Source of the DNA: Enterobacter sp. C2
Lineage (GTDB): Bacteria; Pseudomonadota; Gammaproteobacteria; Enterobacterales; Enterobacteriaceae
Direction of reading: 5' to 3'
Length of the DNA: 64,000 nucleotides
NCBI RefSeq assembly: GCF_019880405.1
Contig: NZ_CP082269.1
Coordinates: 806,001 to 870,000, forward strand
Shown here: positions 11,953-22,032 of the stretch, piece after piece
Layout: every line of letters begins with the position of its first letter
Numbering within the stretch: the first letter of the stretch is position 1
The notes under the pieces: generated by a model
What the model was told of the DNA's origin: nothing
The model's input: only the letters and a program-made list of their open reading frames with translations
Database searches by the model: none
Translations under genes and position numbers: made by a program

Positions 11953-14091
11953 TTGAATATCATCGCCATCATGGGGCAGCAGGGCGTTTTTTATAAAGAC
12001 GAGCCCCTCAAAGAGCTTCACCTTGCGCTGGAGCAGCAGGGTTTCCAGCTCATCTACCCCACCAGCAGCAACGACCTGTTAAAACTCATCGAACACAACC
12101 CGCGCATCTGCGGCGTCATCTTTGACTGGGACCAGCATGGCCTGGATCTGTGCAGCGACATCAACCAGCTCAACGAGTATCTACCGCTCTACGCCTTTAT
12201 CAATACCCACTCCACGATGGACGTCAGCGCCCACGATATGCGTATGGCGCTCTGGTTTTTTGAGTACGCGCTGGGCGTAGCCGACAGCATTTCGACGCGT
12301 ATCCGCCAGTATACTAATGAGTATCTGGACCAGATAACGCCGCCTTTTACCCGCTCGCTATTCACCTACGTGAAAGAGGGCAAGTATACCTTCTGTACTC
12401 CCGGGCACATGGCCGGCACCGCCTACCAGAAAAGCCCGGTAGGCTGCCTGTTTTATGACTTTTTCGGCGGCAATACCCTCAAGGCCGATGTCTCGATCTC
12501 CGTGACCGAGCTGGGATCCCTGCTCGATCATACCGGCCCACACCTGGAGGCCGAAGAGTATATCGCCCGCACCTTTGGCGCAGAGCAGAGCTACATGGTG
12601 ACCAACGGCACCTCGACCTCAAACAAGATTGTGGGCATGTATGCCGCGCCTGACGGCAGCACGCTGCTTATCGATCGCAACTGCCACAAGTCGCTGGCCC
12701 ACCTGCTGATGATGAGCGATGTGGTGCCGATCTGGCTCAAGCCGGGACGCAATGCGCTGGGTATTTTAGGCGGCATTCCCCGCCGCGAGTTTAGCCATGA
12801 GAGCATTACAGAGAAGGTGGCGGCAACGCACGGAGCCAGCTGGCCAGTGCACGCGGTGATCACCAACTCCACCTATGACGGGCTGCTCTACAACACCAAC
12901 TGGATCAAAGAGACCCTGGATGTGCCGTCGATTCACTTCGATTCGGCATGGGTTCCCTACACCAACTTCCACCCCATCTACGAAGGCAAGAGCAGCATGA
13001 GCGGCGATCGCGTACCGGGCAAAGTCTTCTTTGAAACCCAGTCGACGCATAAGATGCTGGCCGCGTTCTCCCAGGCATCGCTGATCCACGTCAAAGGCGA
13101 ATATGACGAAGAGACCTTTAACGAAGCCTATATGATGCATACCACCACCTCGCCTAGCTATCCGCTGGTGGCCTCTATCGAGACGGCCGCGGCGATGCTG
13201 CGGGGTAATCCGGGTCGGCGGTTGATCAACCGCTCCGTCGAGCGCGCGCTCCACTTCCGCAAAGAGGTGCAGCGACTGAAAGACGAGGCGGAGGGCTGGT
13301 TCTTCGATATCTGGCAGCCGGAGGATATTGAAGAGGCTGACTGCTGGCCGGTTGCTCCCGGTGAGGCGTGGCACGGCTTCCGCGAGGCGGATGACGACCA
13401 TATGTTCCTCGATCCGGTCAAGGTGACTATTCTGACACCGGGCATGGACGAGCAGGGCAACATGGGTGAGGAGGGCATTCCCGCCGCGCTGGTGGCGAAA
13501 TTCCTCGACGAGCGCGGCGTGGTGGTAGAGAAGACCGGCCCCTACAACCTGCTGTTCCTGTTCAGTATCGGCATTGATAAAACCCGGGCGATGGGGCTGC
13601 TGCGCGGTCTGATGGAGTTTAAACGCGCCTACGATCTCAACCTGCGGGTGAAGAACATGCTGCCGGACCTCTACGCGGAGGATCCCGACTTCTACCGCAA
13701 CATGCGCATTCAGGATCTGGCCCAGGGGATCCACAAGCTGATCTGCCAGCACGAGCTGCCGCGCCTGATGCTCCAGGCCTTTGACGTGCTGCCGCATATG
13801 ATCATGACCCCGCACCAGGCGTGGCAGCTCCAGGTCAAAGGCGAGGTGGAGACCGTCGAGCTCGAGGCGCTGGTGGGAAGAGTCTCTGCCAATATGATCC
13901 TGCCCTATCCGCCGGGGGTCCCGCTGCTGATGCCAGGGGAGATGATCACCGAGCGTAGTCGGGCGGTGCTCGATTTTCTGCTGATGCTCTGCGCCATCGG
14001 CCGCCACTATCCTGGTTTTGAAACGGATATCCACGGTGCGAAGCGCGATGAGGACGGCGTTTACCGGGTAAGGGTCTTAAAACAGGCCTGA
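11953..14091 (+). CDS. ldcC: LdcC lysine decarboxylase (constitutive type)
   Basis: PLP-dependent fold-type I decarboxylase converting L-lysine to cadaverine and CO2. The start is TTG at 11953 with a strong CGGAGGTAAG ribosome site (11941-11950). The 712-residue protein has an N-terminal wing domain (about 1-130), a PLP core, and a C-terminal domain. The Schiff-base lysine is Lys367 in STHKMLAAFSQ; CTPGHM and FDSAWVPY are other signature segments. The location between accA and a VOC protein gene identifies it as LdcC rather than the acid-inducible CadA, since no cadBC is nearby. Length is one residue shorter than E. coli LdcC. Confidence 0.95.
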   Translation: MNIIAIMGQQGVFYKDEPLKELHLALEQQGFQLIYPTSSNDLLKLIEHNPRICGVIFDWDQHGLDLCSDINQLNEYLPLYAFINTHSTMDVSAHDMRMALWFFEYALGVADSISTRIRQYTNEYLDQITPPFTRSLFTYVKEGKYTFCTPGHMAGTAYQKSPVGCLFYDFFGGNTLKADVSISVTELGSLLDHTGPHLEAEEYIARTFGAEQSYMVTNGTSTSNKIVGMYAAPDGSTLLIDRNCHKSLAHLLMMSDVVPIWLKPGRNALGILGGIPRREFSHESITEKVAATHGASWPVHAVITNSTYDGLLYNTNWIKETLDVPSIHFDSAWVPYTNFHPIYEGKSSMSGDRVPGKVFFETQSTHKMLAAFSQASLIHVKGEYDEETFNEAYMMHTTTSPSYPLVASIETAAAMLRGNPGRRLINRSVERALHFRKEVQRLKDEAEGWFFDIWQPEDIEEADCWPVAPGEAWHGFREADDDHMFLDPVKVTILTPGMDEQGNMGEEGIPAALVAKFLDERGVVVEKTGPYNLLFLFSIGIDKTRAMGLLRGLMEFKRAYDLNLRVKNMLPDLYAEDPDFYRNMRIQDLAQGIHKLICQHELPRLMLQAFDVLPHMIMTPHQAWQLQVKGEVETVELEALVGRVSANMILPYPPGVPLLMPGEMITERSRAVLDFLLMLCAIGRHYPGFETDIHGAKRDEDGVYRVRVLKQA

Positions 14092-14147
14092 CCCCCTTGC
14101 GCAGGGATGCGCTGCGTCGTAACGTTGGCATGAAAAAAGGAGGGGTT

Positions 14148-14540
14148 ATGCTTGGTTTAAAAAAGGTTCACCACATCGCGATCATTGCGACGGATTATGC
14201 AAAGAGCAAAGCGTTTTACTGCGACATCTTAGGCTTTACGCTGCAGAGCGAAGCCTATCGTGAAGAGCGGGACTCATGGAAGGGCGATCTGGCGCTGAAC
14301 GGCGAGTATGTGATTGAGCTTTTCTCCTTTCCTTTCCCGCCTGCGCGCCCCAGCCGCCCTGAGGCCTGCGGCCTGCGCCATCTGGCCTTCAGCGTAGACG
14401 ACGTAGAGCGGGCGATGACGCACCTGCAACAGCACGGCGTTGAGTGCGAGCCGGTGCGTATCGATCCCTTTACCGGCAAGCGCTTCACCTTCTTTAGCGA
14501 TCCCGACGGTCTGCCGCTGGAGCTGTACCAGCAGGAATGA
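14148..14540 (+). CDS. yaeR: VOC (glyoxalase/dioxygenase superfamily) protein YaeR
   Basis: A 130-residue single-domain vicinal-oxygen-chelate protein. Two beta-alpha-beta-beta-beta repeats are visible: [20 protein letters not shown] with the first metal-ligand His, and [15 protein letters not shown] with the second His, ending [14 protein letters not shown] with the Glu ligand. Substrate is unknown; glyoxalase I activity is not implied. The start at 14148 is chosen because AAGGAGG lies at 14137-14143; the frame is open further upstream but without a ribosome site. The stop overlaps the tilS start by 4 bp (ATGA), so the two are translationally coupled. Confidence 0.9.
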   Translation: MLGLKKVHHIAIIATDYAKSKAFYCDILGFTLQSEAYREERDSWKGDLALNGEYVIELFSFPFPPARPSRPEACGLRHLAFSVDDVERAMTHLQQHGVECEPVRIDPFTGKRFTFFSDPDGLPLELYQQE

Positions 14541-15829
14541 CGCCTACAACGCTTATGCAAAGCCTGCACGCCCGCCGCCGTTTTCTGGTGGCGTTTAGCG
14601 GCGGGCTGGATTCCACCGTTCTGCTGCACCAGCTGGTGCAGTGGCGCATTCAGCAGCCTGACGTCTCCCTGCGGGCGATCCACGTTCATCATGGGCTTAG
14701 CTCAAACGCCGATGCCTGGGTGGCCCACTGCCAGCAGGTATGCAGCCGCTGGGATATACCCCTGAGCGTAGTCCACGTGACGCTGGCGGCGGACGGTTTA
14801 GGGATTGAAGGTCAGGCGCGTAAGGCGCGCTATCAGGCCTTTGCCGAGGCGCTGCTGCCGGGGGAGGCGCTGCTTACCGCCCAGCATCAGGATGACCAGT
14901 GCGAAACGCTGCTGCTGGCTCTGAAACGGGGCAGCGGCCCGGCGGGACTGGCGGGCATGCCGGCCGAGCTGCCCTTCCACGGCACCCAGCTGCTGCGCCC
15001 GCTGCTCAATGAAACCCGCGAGACGCTGGAGCAGTGGGCCTGTGCCCATCGGCTAAGCTGGATCGAAGATGAGAGTAATCAGGACGCCAGCTACGATCGC
15101 AACTTTATCCGCCTGGAGGTTCTGCCCCTGCTGAAGCAGCGCTGGCCGCACTTTGCCAACGCGGCAGCGCGTAGCGCGGCGCTGTGCGGTGAGCAGGAGC
15201 AGCTTCTGGACGAGCTGCTGGCAGACGAGCTGGCGGGCCTGGTCAGCATGGAAGGAGCATTAACCGTTGCGCCCTTGATGACCATGAGCGCTAATCGCCG
15301 GGCGGCGCTTCTTCGCCGTTGGTTGAGCGGTCTGGGTGCGCCAATGCCCTCGCGGGATCTGCTGACCCGCATCTGGCAGGAGGCGGTCCTGGCCCGGGAA
15401 GATGCATCCCCGCGGCTGGTGCTGGGAGCCCATGAGATCCGCCGCTTTCAGGGCCAGCTTTGGTGGGTGAAAAGCGCCCCCAGCCAGCGGCAAACTGTTA
15501 TTTGCTGGCCCGCGACCCTGGCGCCACTGACGCTACCCGCCGGGCTGGGAGAGCTGGCGCTGATGCCGGGGGGCGATATTCGCCCGCCGCAGCCAAATGA
15601 GCTGGTGACGGTGCGCTTTCATGCGCCAGGGATGCTCTACATTGCAGGACGCCACGGCGGGCGCAAGCTGAAAAAAGTGTGGCAGGAGCTCGGGGTCGCC
15701 CCCTGGCTGCGGGATACCACGCCCATCCTGTTTTATGGCGAAACGCCAATCGCGGCGGCAGGGCAGTTTGTGACGCAGGCAGGGCTGGCGGAAAACGCTG
15801 AGGGGTTACAGCTAACGTGGCGGAAATGA
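14537..15829 (+). CDS. tilS: TilS tRNA(Ile)-lysidine synthase
   Basis: Attaches lysine to C34 of the CAU-anticodon tRNA-Ile, switching it from Met to Ile identity, using ATP. The 430-residue protein has the PP-loop motif [11 protein letters not shown] near residue 22, [11 protein letters not shown], and a C-terminal tRNA-binding domain with [17 protein letters not shown]. It overlaps yaeR by 4 bp. An 18-bp palindrome immediately follows the stop codon. Confidence 0.97.
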   Translation: MTPTTLMQSLHARRRFLVAFSGGLDSTVLLHQLVQWRIQQPDVSLRAIHVHHGLSSNADAWVAHCQQVCSRWDIPLSVVHVTLAADGLGIEGQARKARYQAFAEALLPGEALLTAQHQDDQCETLLLALKRGSGPAGLAGMPAELPFHGTQLLRPLLNETRETLEQWACAHRLSWIEDESNQDASYDRNFIRLEVLPLLKQRWPHFANAAARSAALCGEQEQLLDELLADELAGLVSMEGALTVAPLMTMSANRRAALLRRWLSGLGAPMPSRDLLTRIWQEAVLAREDASPRLVLGAHEIRRFQGQLWWVKSAPSQRQTVICWPATLAPLTLPAGLGELALMPGGDIRPPQPNELVTVRFHAPGMLYIAGRHGGRKLKKVWQELGVAPWLRDTTPILFYGETPIAAAGQFVTQAGLAENAEGLQLTWRK

Positions 15830-15847
15830 CGGGCAGCATGCTGCCCG
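15830..15847. repeat. Perfect 18-bp palindrome between tilS and rof
   Basis: CGGGCAGCATGCTGCCCG begins just after the tilS stop and lies between the convergent tilS and rof genes. It can form a GC-rich hairpin for transcripts from either side, but no clear U-tract follows, so it is listed as a repeat rather than a proven terminator. Confidence 0.7.
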
Positions 15848-15858
15848 CTGGAACAGGA

Positions 15859-16113
15859 TCAGGATTCGCTCACCACAACGGTGCCGATATCCGGGTGGCT
15901 AAAGCTGGCAATTTTGTCGAGACGGAGTTCACGCGTTTCACCTGCTGCATCGACGAGCAGGTACTCAACGTTCTTACGCGAGACTAAATCGCTGGCTTTG
16001 CCCTTGAGCTCTTCGCCATCTTTCAGCGTCAGCGTCAGTAACAGATGATGCTGGCAGGCGAGTTCAAGGTTGTCATAGTCATCGCAGTTGATGGGTTGAT
16101 ACGTTTCATTCAT
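15859..16113 (-). CDS. rof: Rof (YaeO) inhibitor of Rho-dependent termination
   Basis: Small acidic protein that binds Rho and blocks its RNA-binding site, reducing termination. The 84-residue sequence, starting [20 protein letters not shown] and ending GTVVVSES, is nearly identical to E. coli Rof, an Sm-like fold. I chose ATG at 16113, which overlaps the yaeP stop (ATGA); an in-frame ATG two codons upstream at 16119 is also possible. It forms a two-gene unit with yaeP. Confidence 0.95.
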   Translation of the reverse strand: MNETYQPINCDDYDNLELACQHHLLLTLTLKDGEELKGKASDLVSRKNVEYLLVDAAGETRELRLDKIASFSHPDIGTVVVSES

Positions 16114-16306
16114 TGACATAATCGCTCACCAGTAAGTTCGCGGCAGCATAGGCTGCCTTTTCCCTGACGGGCTCAGGAAGCACATCGTCCGATGCCACTT
16201 CATTGAGCGCTTTTAACACGCAGCCCAGCGCATCCGGGATATACCCTAAGTCTCCGCTGGCAATCTCCGCATACCGCTTGCGTATTAACTCACAATAATT
16301 GTCCAC
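16106..16306 (-). CDS. yaeP: YaeP small conserved protein (UPF0253 family)
   Basis: A 66-residue protein of unknown function, strongly conserved in enterobacteria and always next to rof. Translation starts at GTG (16306) with a good ribosome site AGGAGG on the minus strand just upstream (complement of 16310-16315); the frame remains open further upstream but with no family similarity. Sequence features: [19 protein letters not shown] near the N-terminus and LLVSDYVNE at the end. The stop overlaps the rof start, suggesting coupled translation. Confidence 0.9.
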   Translation of the reverse strand: MDNYCELIRKRYAEIASGDLGYIPDALGCVLKALNEVASDDVLPEPVREKAAYAAANLLVSDYVNE

Positions 16307-16465
16307 ATGCCCTCCTGTCAGTGTACTGACTTCACCGTGGGATGTAAGTTTAAGCCTACGAAGATAAACTCTGTTTCGCAAGCTGACTATATCATACTCA
16401 TCCCAGCAATATCAGCGGGCTGAATGTTTGCTACAATAGGCGCTATTTTGCGAAGGAGCGACAAC

Positions 16466-17011
16466 ATGGCATTGAAAGCAACCATTTATAAAGCGACGGT
16501 GAACGTGGCCGATCTGGACCGCAACCAGTTTCTTGATGCCACCCTAACCCTGGCGCGCCACCCTTCTGAAACCCAGGAGCGTATGATGCTGCGCCTGCTG
16601 GCGTGGATCAAGTTTGCCAACGAGCGGTTGCAGTTTAGCCGTGGGCTTAGCGCGGAAGATGAGCCGGAAGCCTGGCTGCGCAACGATCACATGGGGATCG
16701 ATCTGTGGATTGAGCTGGGGCTGCCGGAAGAGCGACGCATCAAGAAAGCCTGCTCCCAGTCGAAAGAGGTGGCCCTCTTTACCTACAACAGCCGGGCAGC
16801 ACAGGTCTGGTGGCAGCAGAATCAGAACAAGCTGTCTGGATTCAGTAACCTGAGCATCTGGTATCTTGATGATGAGCAACTGGCCCAGCTCAGCGCCTTT
16901 GCCTCCCGCACCATGGTGCTTCAGGCCACCATTCAGGATGGTGCAATCTGGCTCTCGGATGCGGAAAACAACGTGGAGATCCATCTGACAACCTGGCAGA
17001 GCGCAGCATGA
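16466..17011 (+). CDS. yaeQ: YaeQ family protein
   Basis: A 181-residue protein of the YaeQ family, which has a PD-(D/E)XK nuclease-like fold; the biological role is not established. Sequence starts [20 protein letters not shown] and includes [19 protein letters not shown] and [15 protein letters not shown]. The start ATG at 16466 follows AAGGAGCG (16453-16460); an upstream in-frame ATG at 16424 lacks a ribosome site. It overlaps arfB by 4 bp (ATGA), which suggests a shared transcript but not a shared function. Confidence 0.93.
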   Translation: MALKATIYKATVNVADLDRNQFLDATLTLARHPSETQERMMLRLLAWIKFANERLQFSRGLSAEDEPEAWLRNDHMGIDLWIELGLPEERRIKKACSQSKEVALFTYNSRAAQVWWQQNQNKLSGFSNLSIWYLDDEQLAQLSAFASRTMVLQATIQDGAIWLSDAENNVEIHLTTWQSAA

Positions 17012-17427
17012 TCGCGATTTCACGTAGCGTCGCTATTCCCGACAGCGAGATCGAGCTGACCGCTATTCGCGCCCAGGGCGCGGGTGGACAGCACGTGAAT
17101 AAAACCTCTACGGCGATCCACCTGCGCTTCGATATCAAAGCTTCCAGCCTGCCGGAAGCGTACAAAGAGCGCCTGCTGGCAGCCAGCCACCATCTCATTA
17201 CCAGCGACGGCATGGTGGTGATCAAGGCCCAGGAGTACCGCAGCCAGGAGATGAATCGCGAAGCGGCGTTGGCCCGTCTGGTGTCGTTGATTCAGGAGCT
17301 GATGGTGGAGCAGAAGAGCCGCCGTCCTACGCGCCCGACGCGGGCGTCGAAAGAGCGGCGTCTGGCAACCAAGTCGCAAAAGTCGTCGGTAAAAGCGATG
17401 CGCGGCAAGGTGCGCGGCGGAGAGTAG
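17008..17427 (+). CDS. arfB: ArfB (YaeJ) alternative ribosome-rescue peptidyl-tRNA hydrolase
   Basis: Releases peptides from ribosomes stalled on truncated mRNA, without tmRNA. The 139-residue protein has the release-factor GGQ motif in [20 protein letters not shown] (about residues 22-41) and a basic C-terminal tail rich in Lys and Arg (from about residue 105) that enters the empty mRNA channel. It lacks the codon-recognition domains of RF1/RF2, which distinguishes it from prfH. It overlaps yaeQ by 4 bp. Confidence 0.96.
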   Translation: MIAISRSVAIPDSEIELTAIRAQGAGGQHVNKTSTAIHLRFDIKASSLPEAYKERLLAASHHLITSDGMVVIKAQEYRSQEMNREAALARLVSLIQELMVEQKSRRPTRPTRASKERRLATKSQKSSVKAMRGKVRGGE

Positions 17428-17436
17428 GGGAAGCAA

Positions 17437-17460
17437 GCCCGGCAGACAGCGCCGCCGGGC
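17437..17460. terminator. GC-rich hairpin between convergent arfB and proS
   Basis: GCCCGGC at 17437-17443 pairs with GCCGGGC at 17454-17460. It lies between the stop codons of arfB and proS and probably protects or ends both transcripts. The U-tract is weak, so intrinsic termination is uncertain; it could be a REP-like unit. Confidence 0.5.
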
Positions 17461-17470
17461 AGAGCAGGGT

Positions 17471-19189
17471 TTAGCCTTTGATGGCTTTAACCAGATAGTT
17501 CAGAATGTCGCCGGTTTTAATCATCTGCTTCTCGCCGTTACGACGGTATTTGTATTCGATCTCGTCGCTGTCGAGGTTGCGGTCGCCGATCACGATAGTG
17601 TGCGGAATACCGATCAGCTCCATATCAGCAAACATCACGCCCGGACGCTCTTTACGATCGTCCATCAGCACCTCAATCCCCTGCGCGTTCAGCTCAGCGT
17701 AAAGCTTCTCGGCCAGCTCCTGTACGCGGAAGGATTTGTGCATGTTCATCGGCAGAATGGCAACCTGGAACGGCGCAATCGCGTCCGGCCAGACGATCCC
17801 GCGATCGTCGTGGTTCTGCTCAATGGCCGCCGCTACTACGCGGGTCACGCCGATACCGTAGCAGCCCATGGTCAGAATCTGGTTACGGCCATCTTCGCCC
17901 TGGACTGACGCTTTCAACGCTTCAGAGTACTTGGTGCCCAGCTGGAAGATGTGACCGACCTCGATGCCGCGCTTGATCATCAGGGTACCCTGACCGTCCG
18001 GGCTTGGGTCGCCAGCGACCACGTTACGGATGTCAGCCACTTCTGGGGTAGCGACGTCGCGATCCCAGTTAATGCCGAAGTAGTGCTTGCCGTCGACGTT
18101 CGCGCCGGCAGAGAAGTCGCTCATCACGGCAACGGTACGGTCGATAACCACCGGGATCGGCATGTTCACCGGGCCGAGGGAGCCAGGACCGGCGTTGACG
18201 ATAGCGCGGATCTCAGCTTCGGTGGCGAAGGTCAGCGGGCTGGCAACCTGGGGCAGCTTCTCAGCCTTCACTTCGTTCAGCTCGTGATCGCCACGTACCA
18301 GCAGGGCCACCAGCGGGTAAGCGCCGCCCTCTACCGCTTTCACCAGCAGGGTCTTAACGGTCTTCTCGATCGGCAGGTTAAACTGCTCCACCAGCTCGGC
18401 GATGGTTTTCGCGTTCGGCGTATCGACCAGGGTCATCTCCTGAGTGGCCGCTGCGCGCGCTTCTTTCGGTGCAAGCGCTTCGGCAAACTCGATGTTGGCC
18501 GCGTAGTCAGAGGTGTCGGAGAAGATCACATCATCTTCACCGCTCTGGGCCAGGACCTGGAACTCGTGCGAGGCGTTGCCACCGATAGAGCCGGTATCCG
18601 CCTGCACGGCACGGAAGTCGAGATCCATGCGGCTGAAGATTTTGCTGTAGGCGGCGTACATCGCATCGTAAGTGATCTGCAGTGATTCCTGAGAGGTATG
18701 GAAAGAGTAGGCATCTTTCATCAGGAACTCACGGGAGCGCATCACGCCAAAACGCGGGCGTACTTCGTCACGGAATTTGGTCTGGATCTGATAGAAGTTC
18801 AGCGGCAGCTGCTTGTAGGAGCTCAGCTCGTTGCGGATCAGATCGGTGATGACCTCTTCATGCGTTGGGCCGAGAACAAACGGGCGCTCGCCGCGATCGG
18901 CAATGCGCAGCAGCTCCGGACCGTACTGCTCCCAGCGACCGCTCTCCTGCCACAGGTCAGCGGGCTGAACCACCGGCATTAACACCTCGATCGCACCGGC
19001 GTTGTTCATCTCTTCACGCACGATGTTTTCGACTTTTTTCAGAACGCGCACGCCGGTCGGCAGCCAGGTATATAACCCGGAGGCCAGCTTGCGGATCAAC
19101 CCGGCGCGCAGCATCAGCTGGTGGCTGATCACTTCGGCGTCGGCAGGTGTCTCCTTCAGGGTGGAGAGCAGATATTGGCTAGTACGCAT
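17471..19189 (-). CDS. proS: ProS prolyl-tRNA synthetase (bacterial type with editing domain)
   Basis: Charges tRNA-Pro and edits mischarged alanine. The 572-residue protein begins [20 protein letters not shown], the standard N-terminus; an in-frame ATG 13 codons upstream gives sequence not found in the family. Class II motifs are present: motif 2 region [21 protein letters not shown] and motif 3 near [13 protein letters not shown], with the insertion (INS) editing domain between about residues 220 and 390. C-terminal anticodon-binding domain ends in LVKAIKG. Length equals E. coli. Confidence 0.98.
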   Translation of the reverse strand: MRTSQYLLSTLKETPADAEVISHQLMLRAGLIRKLASGLYTWLPTGVRVLKKVENIVREEMNNAGAIEVLMPVVQPADLWQESGRWEQYGPELLRIADRGERPFVLGPTHEEVITDLIRNELSSYKQLPLNFYQIQTKFRDEVRPRFGVMRSREFLMKDAYSFHTSQESLQITYDAMYAAYSKIFSRMDLDFRAVQADTGSIGGNASHEFQVLAQSGEDDVIFSDTSDYAANIEFAEALAPKEARAAATQEMTLVDTPNAKTIAELVEQFNLPIEKTVKTLLVKAVEGGAYPLVALLVRGDHELNEVKAEKLPQVASPLTFATEAEIRAIVNAGPGSLGPVNMPIPVVIDRTVAVMSDFSAGANVDGKHYFGINWDRDVATPEVADIRNVVAGDPSPDGQGTLMIKRGIEVGHIFQLGTKYSEALKASVQGEDGRNQILTMGCYGIGVTRVVAAAIEQNHDDRGIVWPDAIAPFQVAILPMNMHKSFRVQELAEKLYAELNAQGIEVLMDDRKERPGVMFADMELIGIPHTIVIGDRNLDSDEIEYKYRRNGEKQMIKTGDILNYLVKAIKG

Positions 19190-19300
19190 GTTATTACGAT
19201 TCCATTTGGACGATGGGCACAGGCCCAAAGCGGGCCTGACACAAAAAAAGTGATTCAGTTTACCAGCGAGACAGCTATGTCAAAAGAGAGCGGGCAGAAT

Positions 19301-20008
19301 TTAGCGCGCTTCCAGCGCAAAGACCTCAAAGCCCGCGTCGGTCACCCGCCAGCGGACGTTAAAATCGAGCAGCCAGACGGCATACTCCTTGCCTGCCTCT
19401 TCCTGCTGGCGATAGGCGGGGCGAGGATCCTGCGCCAGCACCTCAACGATAAACTGTCGGAGATGCGGATAGCGCTTCTCCAGCTGCGGCAGGCGCTCTG
19501 CAAGCTCGGAGGTAAAGCCCACCGGCATAGTGGCCTGCGGAGCCTGCTGGGCGTAGCTGGCTTTAGCCTCTGGCAGCGCTTCGGCAAAGGGCAGGTAGGG
19601 TTTAATATCCACCACCGGCGTGCCGTCCACCAGATCGAGGCTGCCTAGATCAAGGATCACCTGCTCACCCTCGCAGCGGATACCTTTTAGCTCGACCAGC
19701 GACATACCGATGGGATTCGGGCGAAAGGTCGAGCGGGTGGCAAACACCCCCATTCTGGCGTTGCCGCCGAGCCGGGGAGGGCGCACCGTGGGCCGCCAGC
19801 CTCCCTCCATCGTTTGATGGAAAATAAACAGCAGCCAGAGGTGACTAAATGCCTCCAGCCCGCGCACCGCATCGGCCTGGTTATAGGGGGCAATGAGATG
19901 AAGCTCACCGCCGCCGCTTTTCACCAGCCCCGGCTGACGCGGAACGGCAAACTTCTCTTTATAGGGGGAGCGAATAACGCCTATCTGCGCAAACTGAAAG
20001 GTGCTCAT
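19301..20008 (-). CDS. trmO: TrmO tRNA (adenine(37)-N6)-methyltransferase
   Basis: SAM-dependent enzyme of the YaeB/TsaA beta-barrel family that adds the N6-methyl to t6A37 in threonine tRNAs. The 235-residue protein has FAQIGVIRSPYKEKFAVPRQ at the N-terminus and RSTFRPNPIGMSLVELKGI, the conserved SAM-binding region. It overlaps the end of rcsF by 4 bp (ATGA), so the two genes form one unit on the minus strand. Confidence 0.95.
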   Translation of the reverse strand: MSTFQFAQIGVIRSPYKEKFAVPRQPGLVKSGGGELHLIAPYNQADAVRGLEAFSHLWLLFIFHQTMEGGWRPTVRPPRLGGNARMGVFATRSTFRPNPIGMSLVELKGIRCEGEQVILDLGSLDLVDGTPVVDIKPYLPFAEALPEAKASYAQQAPQATMPVGFTSELAERLPQLEKRYPHLRQFIVEVLAQDPRPAYRQQEEAGKEYAVWLLDFNVRWRVTDAGFEVFALEAR

Positions 20009-20412
20009 TTCGCCGAAACGTTAAGCGCCGATCCGATGCACACGGCCTGGCGATAGCAGCCCGGCGTGCCGCTGGTCACTTCGCAGCTGTGCTGAAGTAC
20101 CGCGTTGGCTTTCATTTTGGCCGCGTTGATCTGCATACGCTTGCGGGCGGTCGGGATATTCGGCGGAGAGTCCTGGTTGCTCGCCTGGCAGGAGTCACCG
20201 GAGACTTCACCCAGATCGCGGAACGTTTTGCCAATCAGCTCTTCCGGGTTAGTGATGACTCTGACCGGAGCCGGGGGGGAGACCTTGGCTTTCACTGGCT
20301 CCGCTTTCGACGGCGTTGCTGCGTTGCTTTGAACGGGTTCGACGGGAGATCTGCTTAGCATGGAGCAGCCGCTGAGCATGAGTGCCAGTAAACAGATCGG
20401 TAAAGCACGCAT
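20005..20412 (-). CDS. rcsF: RcsF outer membrane lipoprotein, Rcs stress sensor
   Basis: Senses envelope damage and relieves IgaA repression of the Rcs phosphorelay; reaches the cell surface through BAM, so it is linked to bamA in this window. The 135-residue precursor has a lipoprotein signal with lipobox LSGC and lipidated Cys16. A Pro/Lys-rich linker (about 25-50) precedes a globular domain with four cysteines (DSCQASN, HSCEVTSGTPGC and AVCIG), matching the known disulfide pairs. Upstream of trmO with a 4-bp overlap. Confidence 0.96.
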   Translation of the reverse strand: MRALPICLLALMLSGCSMLSRSPVEPVQSNAATPSKAEPVKAKVSPPAPVRVITNPEELIGKTFRDLGEVSGDSCQASNQDSPPNIPTARKRMQINAAKMKANAVLQHSCEVTSGTPGCYRQAVCIGSALNVSAK

Positions 20413-20468
20413 AGTATTTCCTCAATGAGTGATCAAATTGTCAGTTATTGAACCAGTTGCCTGCATAA

Positions 20469-20493
20469 ATGACAAGGCGGGCTTGCGCCCGCC
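20469..20493 (-). terminator. Intrinsic terminator downstream of metQ
   Basis: On the minus strand GGCGGGC and GCCCGCC (20476-20482 and 20487-20493) form a 7-bp stem with a GCAA loop, followed by TTGTCATTTA. It closes the metNIQ transcript before rcsF. Confidence 0.7.
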
Positions 20494-20519
20494 CTGAATG
20501 ATATTATACCGAGGAGAGA

Positions 20520-21335
20520 TTACCAGCCTTTAACCGCGCCGCCGTTAAAGACCTTGTTCGCCGCCTGGTCAACTTCGTCAGACTGATAGGCCTGCACGAA
20601 TTTCTTCACGTTTTCCGCGTCTTTGTTGTCTTCACGGGTCACGATCATGTTCACGTACGGGGAGTCTTTGTCTTCAACGAAGATACCGTCTTTCGCCGGG
20701 GTCAGGTTGATCTGGCTGGCGTAGGTGGTGTTGATCACCGCCAGGGCGATCTGCGCATCGTCCAGCGAACGCGGCAGCTGCGGTGCTTCCAACTCAACAA
20801 TCTTGAGGTTTTTCGGGTTCTCGGTCACGTCCAGAATGGACGGCAGCAGGCCAACGCCATCTTTCAGTTTGATCAGACCCTGTTTTTGCAGCAGCAGCAG
20901 AGAGCGGCCAAGGTTAGTCGGATCGTTCGGAACCGCAATCTGCGCGCCATCCTGCAGTTCGCTCAGGGCTTTGATCTTCTTAGAGTAGCCAGCGATAGGG
21001 TAGACAAAGGTGTTGCCTGCGGAAACCAGCTTATAGCCACGATCTTTGATCTGCTGATCCAGATACGGTTTATGCTGGAAAGCGTTAGCATCGATATCGC
21101 CCTTGCTCAGCGCTTCGTTTGGCAGCACGTAGTCGTTGAAGGTCACCAGTTCAACGTCGAGGCCATATTTGTCTTTTGCCACTTTCGCAGCTACTTCAGC
21201 AACCTGCTGCTCGGCACCGACGATAACGCCGACTTTAATATGGTTCGGATCTTTTTCATCCTGACCGCAGCCTACCAATGCCAGAGCACCAATTAGCGCA
21301 CCCGCCGCCGCAAAGGTCTTAAATTTGAACACCAT
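20520..21335 (-). CDS. metQ: MetQ methionine-binding lipoprotein
   Basis: Substrate-binding component of the MetNIQ ABC importer for D- and L-methionine. The 271-residue precursor has a lipoprotein signal (ALALVGC, Cys23) that anchors it in the inner membrane facing the periplasm. The NlpA-family core includes KVGVIVGAEQQVAEVAAKVA, FQHKPYLDQQ and the conserved NDPTNLGRSLLLLQ. Lies 43 bp after metI. Near-identical to E. coli MetQ. Confidence 0.97.
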   Translation of the reverse strand: MVFKFKTFAAAGALIGALALVGCGQDEKDPNHIKVGVIVGAEQQVAEVAAKVAKDKYGLDVELVTFNDYVLPNEALSKGDIDANAFQHKPYLDQQIKDRGYKLVSAGNTFVYPIAGYSKKIKALSELQDGAQIAVPNDPTNLGRSLLLLQKQGLIKLKDGVGLLPSILDVTENPKNLKIVELEAPQLPRSLDDAQIALAVINTTYASQINLTPAKDGIFVEDKDSPYVNMIVTREDNKDAENVKKFVQAYQSDEVDQAANKVFNGGAVKGW

Positions 21336-21378
21336 GCTATTTCCTTAACTCACTGAGTCGATTGTGTTGTGTACAACG

Positions 21379-22032
21379 CTATTTATGCGTTACTGCCCGG
21401 ACGATACGATCGCCAGAGAACTGAATCAGATAAACCAGCACGACTAATAATATCAGCACCGTGTTCATTACGGTGGCGTTATAGCCGATATAACCATACT
21501 GATAGCCGATCTGGCCCAGGCCGCCTGCGCCAACCGCGCCGCCCATGGCGGAGTAGCCCACCAGGGTGATTAACGTGATGGTGGCCGCGTTCACCAGACC
21601 CGGCATGGCTTCAGGCAGCAGCACCTTGCGCACGATCTGCATCGGCGTCGCGCCCATGGCACGGGAGGCCTCAATCAGGCCGGTCGGGATCTCCAACAGC
21701 GCGTTTTCCACCATACGGGCAATAAAGGGTGCAGCGCCTACGGTCAGGGGGACAATTGCCGCCTGCAAACCGATGGAGGTGCCGACAATCACGCGGGTGA
21801 AGGGGATCATCCATACCAGCAGGATAATAAACGGAATGGAGCGGAAGATATTCACCAGCGCAGAGAGGGTGCGATAGAGCCTGGCGTTCTCAACGATCTG
21901 CCCTGGACGGGTCACGTACAGCAGCACGCCCACCGGCAGGCCAATCACAAACCCAAAGAAGCCGGAGACAAAGGTCATCGCCAGCGTCTCCCAGACGCCA
22001 CGCGCCAGTAACCACATCATTGGCTCAGACAT
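21379..22032 (-). CDS. metI: MetI methionine ABC transporter permease
   Basis: Integral membrane subunit of MetNIQ. The 217-residue protein has about five hydrophobic membrane segments (for example [20 protein letters not shown] near the start) and the EAA loop in [19 protein letters not shown], where MetN docks. It overlaps metN by 8 bp, indicating coupled translation. Confidence 0.97.
   Translation of the reverse strand: MSEPMMWLLARGVWETLAMTFVSGFFGFVIGLPVGVLLYVTRPGQIVENARLYRTLSALVNIFRSIPFIILLVWMIPFTRVIVGTSIGLQAAIVPLTVGAAPFIARMVENALLEIPTGLIEASRAMGATPMQIVRKVLLPEAMPGLVNAATITLITLVGYSAMGGAVGAGGLGQIGYQYGYIGYNATVMNTVLILLVVLVYLIQFSGDRIVRAVTHK

Noticed and set aside
12766..14034. 422-codon minus-strand frame inside ldcC
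   Set aside because: Shadow of the ldcC coding strand, His/Gln-rich nonsense composition, no ribosome site or domain.
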